A DNA stretch of 13,813 bases, from contig JABDQZ010000343.1 of assembly GCA_013041975.1 (NCBI GenBank), positions 1 through 13,813 on the forward strand, read 5' to 3'. Numbering within the stretch: position 1 is the stretch's first letter; every line of letters starts with the position of its first letter. The translations under genes were made by a program, and so were the position numbers. Below the pieces are notes generated by a model. The model was not told where the DNA came from. It worked only from the letters and a program-made list of their open reading frames with translations, and did not search any database. Below are positions 6,938-13,550 of the stretch, piece by piece. The DNA is from Gammaproteobacteria bacterium (GTDB taxonomy: Bacteria > Pseudomonadota > Gammaproteobacteria > Chromatiales > Chromatiaceae).

Positions 6938-7771
6938 TCACAAGGTTGTTTCAATCAGACCTGTATCTTTTACAGTACGATCGATGGAAACAAGTGTTGC
7001 CAGTAATTCTTTTATCCTGCCCAGAGGCCATGAATTAGGCCCGTCACTCAAGGCACATTCAGGATCAGGATGCGTTTCCATGAATAAACCTGCTATACCC
7101 ACAGCCGTTGCTGCGCGTGCCAAAACCGGAACATGCTCTCGCTGCCCGCCGGAGGTGGTACCTTGTCCGCCCGGTAACTGCACTGAATGTGTCGCATCAA
7201 AAACAACCGGGCAATCTGTATCGCGCATAACGGCCAGTGAACGCATATCTGAGACAAGGTTGTTGTAACCAAATGATGCACCGCGTTCACACACCATGAT
7301 CTGCTCATTGCCCGTTGATTTGGCCTTGTTAACCACATTGACCATATCCCATGGTGCCAAAAATTGCCCTTTCTTGATATTTACCGGCTTGCCCTGATTG
7401 GCAACATCCAGAATAAAATTGGTCTGGCGGCACAAAAATGCCGGGGTCTGCAGTACATCAACGACAGAAGCCACTTCATTCAAAGGCGTATCTTCATGAA
7501 CATCCGTTAACACCGGTACACCAATATCGTCTTTTACCTTTTGCAATATACGCAGCCCTTCTTCTATCCCCGGACCGCGATGAGATTCGTGTGACGAACG
7601 ATTGGCCTTGTCAAACGATGATTTGTAGATAAAAGGGATTCCCAGAGAGCCAGTGATTTCTTTCAACTGTCCGGCGGTGTCCATAGCCATCTGTTCCGAT
7701 TCGATAACACAGGTACCTGCGATCAGAAAGATAGGCTTATCAAGTCCTGCTTCAAAATGACAAAGTTTCAT
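6938..7771 (-). CDS. kdsA: KDO-8-phosphate synthase, metal-dependent type
   Basis: A 277-residue 3-deoxy-D-manno-octulosonate 8-phosphate synthase, which condenses PEP with arabinose 5-phosphate for the inner core of lipopolysaccharide. The K55-A-N-R-S59 motif that separates this family from DAHP synthases is present. The four metal ligands known from the Aquifex aeolicus enzyme (C11, H185, E222, D233) appear at C21, H195, E232 and D243, an exact +10 offset, and the context is A-G-T-C-V-I-E-S and L-S-D-G-P. E. coli KdsA instead has Asn and a C-D-G motif there and needs no metal. This protein is therefore of the metallo class. Its ATG overlaps the pyrG stop by 4 bases (7768-7771), implying translational coupling. 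Confidence 0.97.
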   Translation of the reverse strand: MKLCHFEAGLDKPIFLIAGTCVIESEQMAMDTAGQLKEITGSLGIPFIYKSSFDKANRSSHESHRGPGIEEGLRILQKVKDDIGVPVLTDVHEDTPLNEVASVVDVLQTPAFLCRQTNFILDVANQGKPVNIKKGQFLAPWDMVNVVNKAKSTGNEQIMVCERGASFGYNNLVSDMRSLAVMRDTDCPVVFDATHSVQLPGGQGTTSGGQREHVPVLARAATAVGIAGLFMETHPDPECALSDGPNSWPLGRIKELLATLVSIDRTVKDTGLIETTL

Positions 7772-9429
7772 GAGACAAGTGCCTCCTCGTTACTGTCTTG
7801 CACATCTGTACCAGCGTGATCGACAGCTGCATGGATAAAACCACTGAATAACGGATGTCCGTCACGTGGTGTGGAGGTAAATTCAGGATGAAACTGACAA
7901 GCCACAAACCATGGATGATCATCAATTTCAACGATCTCCACCAGTTCATTGTCAATCGACAACCCTGCAATATGCAGTCCATTTTCAGTCAAGGACTGAC
8001 GATAGCGATTGTTAAACTCGTAGCGATGACGATGACGCTCAGTAATTACATCTTTCTGGTAGGCCTGATAGGCTTTCGAGTTAATCGACAGCTTGCATTC
8101 CTGGCCACCCAGACGCATGGTGCCACCAAGATCTGACTCTTCTGTACGTTGCTGAACAGAACCATCTGCATCCTGCCATTCAGAGATCAGACCAATAACA
8201 GGATGTGGTGTTGTAGGATCAAACTCGGTACTGTGAGCTTTATCCAGACCCAATACATTACGCGCAAATTCAATGACAGCTACCTGCATCCCGAGGCAGA
8301 TACCCAAATATGGCACGTTGTTTTCACGGGCATATTGCACTGCCTGGATCTTACCTTCAACACCTCGATTACCAAAACCACCTGGCACCAGAATCGCATG
8401 CATGCCCTCAAGGACTGAAGCGCCCTTTTCTTCAATCTCCACTGAATCGATATAATGGATGTTGACCTTGACGTTGTTGCTGATGCCCGCATGAGAAAGT
8501 GCTTCATTCAGGGATTTGTATGATTCTGTCAGGTCCACATATTTGCCAACCATGGCAATATCGACTGCCGATGGCGGGTTCATCAGTCCTTCCACTACAT
8601 GATCCCAGTCATCCAGGTTGGCAGACGGAACATCCAGCCTGAACTGGTCCACGACAATCTGGTCCAGTTCCTGTTCGTGCAACAGTGAAGGAATTCTGTA
8701 AATACAATCTGCATCGACCGCTGAAATCACTGCTTTTTCCTGTACATTGGTAAAAAGCGCAATTTTCTTCCTTTCATTTTCCGGCAGTTCTTCAGCCGCA
8801 CGACACAACAGGATATCCGGCTGGATACCAATTGAGCGCAATTCCTTGACCGAATGCTGGGTTGGTTTGGTTTTGATTTCGCCGGAAGTTGGGATATAGG
8901 GCACCAGTGTCAGATGCATGAACAGTGCATTTTCATGCCCCAGCTCAACACCCAGCTGACGAATGGCTTCAAGAAACGGTAAAGACTCGATATCACCTAC
9001 CGTACCGCCAATCTCGATCATGGCGATATCAGAATCGCCTGCCCCCAGCTTTATGCTGGCCTTGATTTCGTCCGTAATATGCGGGATGACCTGAACCGTT
9101 CCACCAAGATATTCACCTCGCCTCTCCTTACGGATAACGCTTTCATAAATCTGTCCCGTGGTAAAGTTGTTGTTACGGGTCATGGTGGTGTGGATAAAAC
9201 GCTCATAATGTCCCAGGTCAAGATCAGTCTCGGCACCGTCTTCGGTGACAAAAACCTCGCCATGCTGAAATGGACTCATGGTACCAGGATCAACATTAAT
9301 ATATGGATCCAGCTTGATCATCGTGACCTTGAGGCCACGCGCTTCAAGTAGTGCGCCCAGTGATGCAGATGCAATGCCCTTGCCCAATGAGGAAACAACA
9401 CCGCCAGTGATAAAAATATATTTTGCCAT
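7768..9429 (-). CDS. pyrG: CTP synthase
   Basis: A 553-residue CTP synthase (E. coli has 545) that aminates UTP to CTP with glutamine-derived ammonia and ATP. The synthase domain (about 1-270) begins K-Y-I-F-I-T-G-G-V-V-S-S-L-G-K-G, a P-loop, and contains D-L-D-L-G-H-Y-E-R-F and E-I-G-G-T-V-G-D-I-E-S. The class I glutamine amidotransferase domain (about 290-540) has nucleophile C378 in G-I-C-L-G-M-Q and the H514-P-E516 pair. It is the first gene of the long - strand block, so its promoter should lie in 9430-9691. No clear Shine-Dalgarno precedes the ATG; a hairpin sits instead just upstream. Confidence 0.98.
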   Translation of the reverse strand: MAKYIFITGGVVSSLGKGIASASLGALLEARGLKVTMIKLDPYINVDPGTMSPFQHGEVFVTEDGAETDLDLGHYERFIHTTMTRNNNFTTGQIYESVIRKERRGEYLGGTVQVIPHITDEIKASIKLGAGDSDIAMIEIGGTVGDIESLPFLEAIRQLGVELGHENALFMHLTLVPYIPTSGEIKTKPTQHSVKELRSIGIQPDILLCRAAEELPENERKKIALFTNVQEKAVISAVDADCIYRIPSLLHEQELDQIVVDQFRLDVPSANLDDWDHVVEGLMNPPSAVDIAMVGKYVDLTESYKSLNEALSHAGISNNVKVNIHYIDSVEIEEKGASVLEGMHAILVPGGFGNRGVEGKIQAVQYARENNVPYLGICLGMQVAVIEFARNVLGLDKAHSTEFDPTTPHPVIGLISEWQDADGSVQQRTEESDLGGTMRLGGQECKLSINSKAYQAYQKDVITERHRHRYEFNNRYRQSLTENGLHIAGLSIDNELVEIVEIDDHPWFVACQFHPEFTSTPRDGHPLFSGFIHAAVDHAGTDVQDSNEEALVS

Positions 9430-9442
9430 TAGTTATTGAGAA

Positions 9443-9466
9443 CCGTCAGAAGTGATGTCACGACGG
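9443..9466 (-). other. Leader hairpin upstream of pyrG
   Basis: CCGTC (9443-9447) pairs with GACGG (9462-9466), and inside it GTGA pairs with TCAC around a two-base centre (9452-9461); an AGAA bulge interrupts one side. The hairpin ends 13 bases before the pyrG ATG, where a ribosome site would normally lie. It could affect pyrG translation or be a dyad operator. This is seen only as base complementarity. Confidence 0.35.
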
Positions 9467-9617
9467 AGGCTAACATTAACAGAAGGCAGACTTTCCCTCA
9501 AATAAAACCCCAAAAAAAACACTAAAAGAAATTTTGTTTTCATAGTCGGATTTCTCGTCTATAGTCTAATTGCTATGAATTTTTTCTGGCAGTAAATCGT
9601 CTCGGCCCTGAAAATTA

Positions 9618-9629
9618 CCGATTTATCGG
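9618..9629. promoter_or_regulatory. Candidate operator dyad upstream of the sulfur globule gene
   Basis: CCGAT-TT-ATCGG is a perfect 12-base inverted repeat ending 6 bases before the TTGACA hexamer at 9636-9641. An overlapping second dyad, CGATT-N6-AATCG (9619-9634), strengthens the symmetry. The position suits a regulator of the globule gene. The regulator is unknown, and the repeat is short enough to occur by chance. Confidence 0.35.
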
Positions 9630-9691
9630 AATCGCTTGACAGGGAACGTTTCAAAAACACTTACCTAAAATAAAATTTTTGGAGTAAATTT

Positions 9692-10135
9692 ATGAAAAAA
9701 ATCCTCAGTATAGCGATCGTTACCGCTATGGCTTCAACCACTGCTTCAGCCTTTTGGGACAGCGACAATGGCAACTACAGCAGTGATGGTCGTTTCGATG
9801 GTCGCGGCTATGGTTCAGGCGACGGTTATGGTCGTGGCGATGCTTCGGGTTCCGGCGACATGGACAGCGAGTTTTCCATGAACTTCCGTGGTCGCGGTCG
9901 CGGCGACAGTGCATGGCGTGGCGATGGCTATGGTAACTCATATGGCAACGCCTACGGTTCAGGTGATGGCCGTGGCTACGGCTACCAGAACAGCTACCCA
10001 GGCTACGGTGGCTACGGCGCACCAAGAGGTTACGGCTATGGCCCAGGCCCAGGCGCAGCTCCTTACGGACAAAACCCTTACGGCCCAAGAGCCCCATACG
10101 GTGCTCCGCCTGCACCTCAAGCTCCGGCAAAATAA
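9692..10135 (+). CDS. Sulfur globule family protein, secreted, Gly/Tyr-rich
   Basis: A 147-residue protein preceded by GGAG at 9681-9684. Residues 1-20 are a classical Sec signal peptide (K-K, hydrophobic core, T-A-S-A) with cleavage predicted before F21-W22. The mature part is dominated by Gly, Tyr, Asp, Arg and Ser in G-x-G and Y-G repeats, contains a D-M-D-S-E-F-S-M-N-F-R-G-R-G-R-G core, and ends in a Pro/Ala/Tyr-rich tail (P-Y-G, P-Q-A-P-A-K). No Cys is present. Mature proteins starting F-W with an F-S-M core and Gly/Tyr repeats resemble the sulfur globule envelope proteins (SgpA/B type) of purple and colourless sulfur bacteria, which coat periplasmic sulfur deposits and have no known catalysis. 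Low complexity makes homology weak, so another Gly-rich secreted structural protein is possible. It is monocistronic, ending at a strong terminator. Confidence 0.78.
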   Translation: MKKILSIAIVTAMASTTASAFWDSDNGNYSSDGRFDGRGYGSGDGYGRGDASGSGDMDSEFSMNFRGRGRGDSAWRGDGYGNSYGNAYGSGDGRGYGYQNSYPGYGGYGAPRGYGYGPGPGAAPYGQNPYGPRAPYGAPPAPQAPAK

Positions 10136-10160
10136 GCTATACCCGCATTTGCTGATAAAA

Positions 10161-10189
10161 ACCCCGCATTTCAACGCGGGGTTTTTTTT
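10161..10189 (+). terminator. Rho-independent terminator after the sulfur globule gene
   Basis: A GC-rich stem ACCCCGC (10161-10167) / GCGGGGT (10176-10182) with an 8-base loop is followed directly by a run of T to 10189. A's before the stem can extend the pairing. It lies 26 bases after the stop codon, so the globule gene is a single-gene transcript insulated from fnr. Confidence 0.93.
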
Positions 10190-10218
10190 GCCTGCAACTT
10201 TTCCACAACTTTAAAATA

Positions 10219-10232
10219 TTGATCCAGATCAA
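10219..10232. promoter_or_regulatory. Perfect FNR box upstream of fnr
   Basis: TTGATCCAGATCAA matches TTGAT-N4-ATCAA at all ten defined bases. It lies 86 bases before the fnr start codon and 30 bases after the terminator. Possible promoters are TTGTCA (10240-10245) with CAGAAT (10263-10268) at 17-base spacing, or the TATTAT -10 at 10284-10289. Depending on which is used the box is centred near -50 or -70, so whether Fnr activates or represses itself cannot be decided. Confidence 0.75.
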
Positions 10233-10318
10233 TAAAAACTTGTCATCATGGTCGGAACAAGCCAGAATTAGTCAATAAGCAAATATTATAAACGGGCACA
10301 ACTTGTAGACATAAACTT

Positions 10319-11077
10319 ATGACAAAACCAACAGTTGTAACACTTAATGACCTTAAAGTTGCCTGTGAAAATTGCAGTCTGTCCCGTCTCTGCTTACCTA
10401 TGGGGCTGGATGAGAAGGATGTAACCCGTCTTGACCAGATCATCAACCGCACCAAACCCCATCACCGAAATGATTACCTGTTTCGTGAAGGTGATACTTT
10501 CAAGGGGATTTATGCCGTAAAAACCGGCTCTATCAAAACCTACATCTCGCGTGAAGATGGCTCCGATCAGGTGCTGGGCTTTCATTTACCCGGAGAGATT
10601 ATTGGTCTTGATGCGATTGAAACGGGCTCACATGGCTGTACCGCAAAGGTACTGGAAACCACTGCAGTTTGCCTGATCCCCTACGAAAAACTGGAAAAAC
10701 TTTCTGTAGAAATACCCAGTCTCCAGCACCAGATGTTCCGTCTGATGAGCCGTGAAATTACCAATGAATCCAACATGTTAATCCTGCTGGGCAAACGCAA
10801 TGCTGATGAAAGACTGGCAACCTTTCTGTTAAGCCTTTCCCAGCGTTACAAGCAACGTGGATTTTCAGCCACCGAGTTTAACCTGAGCATGTCGCGTAAT
10901 GAAATAGGCAACTATCTCGGGCTTGCTGTAGAAACTGTCAGCCGCCTTTTTACCCGTTTTCAGGATGAAGGCATTCTCAAAGTGGAGCGTAAACATATCG
11001 AGCTGCTCGACCTGGAAGCATTAAAGGGTATTTGCGACAGTTCACCACGACAGAATAATCACCAGAATTCAGCCTGA
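10319..11077 (+). CDS. fnr: Fnr-type oxygen-sensing transcriptional regulator
   Basis: A 252-residue CRP/FNR family protein. The four cysteines that hold the O2-labile [4Fe-4S] cluster are at C16, C19, C25 and C118, each exactly four less than in E. coli FNR (C20, C23, C29, C122). A cyclic-nucleotide-binding-like beta roll follows (about 50-125), then the dimerisation helix (about 135-160) and a winged helix-turn-helix. The recognition helix E205-T-V-S208-R209 aligns with E209, S212 and R213 of E. coli FNR, which read TTGAT half-sites. It should therefore be a dimeric activator/repressor when oxygen is scarce. The Shine-Dalgarno is weak. It is flanked by its own FNR box and by the FNR box of the adjacent cbb3 operon, a common pairing in proteobacteria where the protein is also called Anr or FixK-like. 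Confidence 0.96.
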   Translation: MTKPTVVTLNDLKVACENCSLSRLCLPMGLDEKDVTRLDQIINRTKPHHRNDYLFREGDTFKGIYAVKTGSIKTYISREDGSDQVLGFHLPGEIIGLDAIETGSHGCTAKVLETTAVCLIPYEKLEKLSVEIPSLQHQMFRLMSREITNESNMLILLGKRNADERLATFLLSLSQRYKQRGFSATEFNLSMSRNEIGNYLGLAVETVSRLFTRFQDEGILKVERKHIELLDLEALKGICDSSPRQNNHQNSA

Positions 11078-11089
11078 TTCTCCGGGCAA

Positions 11090-11102
11090 ACCTGTTCCAG
11101 GT
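11090..11102 (+). terminator. Weak candidate terminator after fnr
   Basis: ACCTG-TTC-CAGGT can form a 5-bp stem with a three-base loop 13 bases after the fnr stop, followed only by a short CATTTT. It is too weak to call with confidence; read-through into the cco operon is possible. Confidence 0.25.
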
Positions 11103-11130
11103 CATTTTCCCTGCAATCCCTGTAAATTAA

Positions 11131-11172
11131 TTGATACATATCAATGAATCAATTTTAGTATTCCATCATATT
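11131..11172 (+). promoter_or_regulatory. FNR-dependent promoter of the ccoNOQP operon
   Basis: TTGATACATATCAA at 11131-11144 is a perfect FNR/ANR palindrome. CATATT at 11167-11172 is a plausible -10 (4 of 6), giving a start near 11179, so the palindrome centre (11137.5) falls at about -41.5, the classical class II activator position. No -35 hexamer is needed for such a promoter and none is obvious. An additional ATCAA half-site follows at 11148-11152. Fnr/ANR control of cbb3 oxidase operons is well known in Gammaproteobacteria. Confidence 0.8.
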
Positions 11173-11178
11173 ACGCCG

Positions 11179-11308
11179 GTCTAAATTTTTATTTTATTGC
11201 TCAATTTACGCTTGTAACGAACTGGCAATAAACTAAAATTGAGACGTGGTGCTCGCACCAAAAAAAAACCAATATCAATAATCATGCAACGCTTTGGAGA
11301 CAATACAA
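11179..11308 (+). other. Long structured 5' leader of ccoN
   Basis: If transcription starts near 11179 the leader is about 130 bases. It contains CTCAATTT (11200-11207) complementary to AAATTGAG (11236-11243), then the dyad TGGTGCTCGCACCA (11247-11260), followed by an unbroken run of A (11260-11268) and the GGAGA ribosome site (11296-11300). The hairpin is followed by A, not T, so it is not a terminator on this strand. I recognise no riboswitch class. Confidence 0.35.
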
Positions 11309-12730
11309 ATGGAGTCACAGGCCACGTACAACTATAAGATTGTGCGCCAGTTTGCCTTTATGACGGTAATCTGGGGTATTGTGGGCATGCTTGTTGGCGT
11401 TATCGTCGCTGCGCAACTGGCATTTCCCACACTCACTGATGGTATCTCGTTCCTGTCTTACGGCAGACTGAGACCATTGCATACCAACGCAGTAATCTTC
11501 GCCTTTGGCGGTTCTGCACTTTTCGCCACGTCCTATTATGTGGTTCAACGTACCTGTCAGACTCGTCTATGGGGCGGACCTCTGGTACCGCTGACATTCT
11601 GGGGCTGGAACCTGGTTATCGTTCTGGCGGCTATTACACTGCCACTGGGTATTACATCCAGTAAAGAGTACGCCGAGTTGGAATGGCCGATTGACCTGCT
11701 GATTACCGTAATATGGGTATCATATGCCCTGGTCTTCTTCGGTACTATCGTAAAGCGTAAAACGCCACACATTTATGTTGCAAACTGGTTCTACGGCGCT
11801 TTCATCCTCGTTGTCGCCCTGCTGCACCTGGTTAACAGTGCTGCAATTCCTGTTACCCTGACCAAAAGTTACAGTCTCTACCCTGGCGCCATCGATGCGA
11901 TGATCCAGTGGTGGTATGGGCATAACGCGGTAGGCTTCTTCCTGACTGCCGGCTTCCTGGGTATTATGTACTACTTCGTACCTAAACAGGCTGGCCGTCC
12001 CGTCTTCTCTTACCGTCTGTCTGTCGTTCATTTCTGGGCACTGGTTTCTACCTACATGTGGGCCGGTCCTCACCACCTGCACTACACTGCCCTGCCTAAC
12101 TGGACACAGTCTGTTGGTATGGTTTTCTCACTGATCCTGCTGGCTCCTTCCTGGGGTGGTATGATCAACGGTATCATGACGCTGTCAGGCGCATGGCACA
12201 AATTGAGAACGGATCCTGTGCTGAAATTCCTGATTGTTTCACTGTCCTTCTACGGTATGTCAACTTTCGAAGGCCCAATGATGTCAATCAAGACAGTAAA
12301 CGCACTCTCTCACTACACTGACTGGACGGTAGGTCACGTTCACTCTGGTGCTCTGGGCTGGGTTGCCATGGTTTCAATCGGCGCACTCTACTCACTGTTC
12401 CCTAAGCTGTATGGTCGTGAAGGCATGTTCAGCAAAGGTCTGGTTGAACTGCACTTCTGGATTGCAACCATCGGTACCGTTCTCTACATCGCTGCGATGT
12501 GGATTGCCGGTGTCATGCAAGGTCTGATGTGGCGCGCGGTTAATGCTGACGGCACCCTGACCTATTCCTTCATCGAGTCTGTAGAAAGAACCTATCCTTT
12601 CTACTATATCCGTCTACTGGGTGGCATTCTGTTCCTGAGTGGTATGTTCATTATGATCTACAACGTCGTGAGAACTATTTCCAACAAGGGTGAAGCAGAT
12701 GAAGCCATCCCTCAAGTAGCAGCTCACTAA
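11309..12730 (+). CDS. ccoN: cbb3-type cytochrome c oxidase subunit I (CcoN)
   Basis: The catalytic membrane subunit of the high-affinity cbb3 oxidase that reduces O2 to water and pumps protons. The frame can be opened at a TTG (11294), but that triplet overlaps the GGAGA ribosome site (11296-11300); the ATG at 11309 eight bases later gives 473 residues and the usual M-E-S-x N-terminus. About twelve membrane helices are expected. Ligands are visible at a constant offset of -2 from Pseudomonas stutzeri: low-spin haem b H58, CuB ligands H205, H255 and H256, the cross-linked Y249, and the G-H-V-H pair near 343/345 for haem b3 and haem b. It is first in ccoNOQP, 14 bases of spacing including a strong ribosome site before ccoO. 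Confidence 0.97.
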   Translation: MESQATYNYKIVRQFAFMTVIWGIVGMLVGVIVAAQLAFPTLTDGISFLSYGRLRPLHTNAVIFAFGGSALFATSYYVVQRTCQTRLWGGPLVPLTFWGWNLVIVLAAITLPLGITSSKEYAELEWPIDLLITVIWVSYALVFFGTIVKRKTPHIYVANWFYGAFILVVALLHLVNSAAIPVTLTKSYSLYPGAIDAMIQWWYGHNAVGFFLTAGFLGIMYYFVPKQAGRPVFSYRLSVVHFWALVSTYMWAGPHHLHYTALPNWTQSVGMVFSLILLAPSWGGMINGIMTLSGAWHKLRTDPVLKFLIVSLSFYGMSTFEGPMMSIKTVNALSHYTDWTVGHVHSGALGWVAMVSIGALYSLFPKLYGREGMFSKGLVELHFWIATIGTVLYIAAMWIAGVMQGLMWRAVNADGTLTYSFIESVERTYPFYYIRLLGGILFLSGMFIMIYNVVRTISNKGEADEAIPQVAAH

Positions 12731-12743
12731 GGAGGATATTGCA

Positions 12744-13361
12744 ATGAGTCATGAAGTCGTAGAAAAAAATATCGGCCTGATGATAGTACTGGTCCTCGTC
12801 GTTGCTTTGGCGGGTGGTGCTGTTGAATGGTTCCCATTATTCTTCCTGAAAGAGACAACCGAACCTATCGAAGGTGTTGAGCGTTACGACGCATTAGCAA
12901 TCGAAGGCCGTGATGTCTATGTCCGTGAAGGTTGTTACAACTGTCATTCACAAATGATTCGTCCTTTCCGTGCTGAAACGGAACGTTACGGTCACTACTC
13001 GGTTGCCGGTGAGTCTGTTTACGACCACCCATTCCAGTGGGGCTCAAAACGTACCGGTCCTGACCTGGCACGTGTTGGCGGTCGTTATAGTGATGACTGG
13101 CAATATGCTCATCTCTATAATCCCCGTGATGTAGTGCCTGAGTCCAATATGCCAGCCTACTCTTGGCTGTTTGATGCCAAGCTAACCGGTGATGACACTT
13201 CAGCAAAAATGGCTGCATTGAACATCGCCATTGGAGCAACCTGTCCCAAGTGTAATCTCTACACTGATGAAGATATGAAAAATGCCAAGGCCGCAGTTGA
13301 AGGTAAGACTGAAGCAGATGCACTGGTTCATTATCTTCAGGGTCTTGGCACGGCATTATAA
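12744..13361 (+). CDS. ccoO: cbb3-type cytochrome c oxidase subunit II (CcoO), with a CxxC insertion
   Basis: A 205-residue membrane-anchored monohaem cytochrome c passing electrons from CcoP to CcoN. The N-terminal anchor spans about residues 10-34, haem c is bound by C64-Y-N-C67-H68, and M136 in P-E-S-N-M-P-A-Y is the likely axial ligand. The G-S-K-R-T-G-P-D-L-A-R-V-G-G-R-Y block is conserved. It has a perfect AAGGAGG at 12729-12735. The odd part is near the C-terminus: where CcoO usually reads A-L-R-x-x-G-V-P-Y-T-D, this protein has an added stretch with C167-P-K-C170 before Y-T-D-E-D. No His follows, so it is not a second haem site; a disulfide or metal site is possible. The normal ending T-E-A-D-A-L-V-x-Y-L-Q-G-L-G is retained. 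Confidence 0.97.
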   Translation: MSHEVVEKNIGLMIVLVLVVALAGGAVEWFPLFFLKETTEPIEGVERYDALAIEGRDVYVREGCYNCHSQMIRPFRAETERYGHYSVAGESVYDHPFQWGSKRTGPDLARVGGRYSDDWQYAHLYNPRDVVPESNMPAYSWLFDAKLTGDDTSAKMAALNIAIGATCPKCNLYTDEDMKNAKAAVEGKTEADALVHYLQGLGTAL

Positions 13362-13373
13362 GGGCACATATCA

Positions 13374-13550
13374 ATGGATATTAATGATTTTCGGTCTCTG
13401 CAAACGGTTCTGGCATTTATTGCCTTCATCGGCATAGTGATCTGGGCTTACAGCAAAAGACGGAAAAAATCCTTTGATGATGCCGCTAACTTGCCTTTTG
13501 CTGATGAAGATCAGCATGAGTCAACAGTTAAACGGGAGAACAAAAAATGA
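13374..13550 (+). CDS. ccoQ: cbb3 oxidase small subunit CcoQ/FixQ
   Basis: A 58-residue protein found by direct translation, beginning MDINDFRSLQ with AGGG nine bases upstream. It has one membrane helix (about 10-26), then a basic stop-transfer cluster Y-S-K-R-R-K-K and a hydrophilic acidic cytoplasmic tail. Size, topology and position between ccoO and ccoP fit CcoQ, which stabilises the assembled oxidase. It lies 12 bases after ccoO, and its stop codon overlaps the ccoP start (ATGA, 13547-13550). Confidence 0.93.
   Translation: MDINDFRSLQTVLAFIAFIGIVIWAYSKRRKKSFDDAANLPFADEDQHESTVKRENKK

Larger units (their letters stand above)
9430..9691. promoter_or_regulatory. Divergent regulatory region between pyrG and the sulfur globule gene
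   Basis: This 262-base gap contains no reading frame I believe in and must carry promoters for pyrG (-) and the globule gene (+). On the + strand TTTTCA (9537-9542) and TATAGT (9560-9565) are spaced 17 bases, a moderate sigma70-like pair that would leave a leader of about 120 bases. A perfect TTGACA lies at 9636-9641 but lacks a -10 at normal distance; TAAAAT at 9666-9671 is 24 bases away. No FNR-type palindrome is present. Confidence 0.45.

Noticed and set aside
6856..6954. N-terminal extension of the enolase reading frame
   Set aside because: It would overlap kdsA and precede the conserved enolase start, which has its own good ribosome site.
9726..10130. Antisense reading frame of 134 codons opposite the sulfur globule gene
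   Set aside because: It is a by-product of the repetitive Gly/Tyr codons; its His/Arg-rich translation has no family resemblance or ribosome site.
9770..10130. DNA tandem repeat or CRISPR-like array
   Set aside because: The repetition is at the amino-acid level with irregular periods; there are no constant direct repeats separated by unique spacers.
9888..10214. Second + strand frame inside the sulfur globule gene, running through the terminator
   Set aside because: Its low-complexity Ala/Thr/Val product comes from reading repeats out of frame, and it crosses the terminator hairpin.
11294..11308. TTG start for ccoN
   Set aside because: This TTG overlaps the GGAGA ribosome site of the ATG at 11309, which gives the standard CcoN N-terminus.
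13240..13260. CPKC in CcoO as a second haem c site
   Set aside because: No His follows the second Cys, so the CxxCH requirement is not met.
12865..13374. Antisense frame of 169 codons opposite ccoO
   Set aside because: It is a shadow of strongly conserved ccoO with a His/Gln/Arg-rich translation and no recognisable domain.
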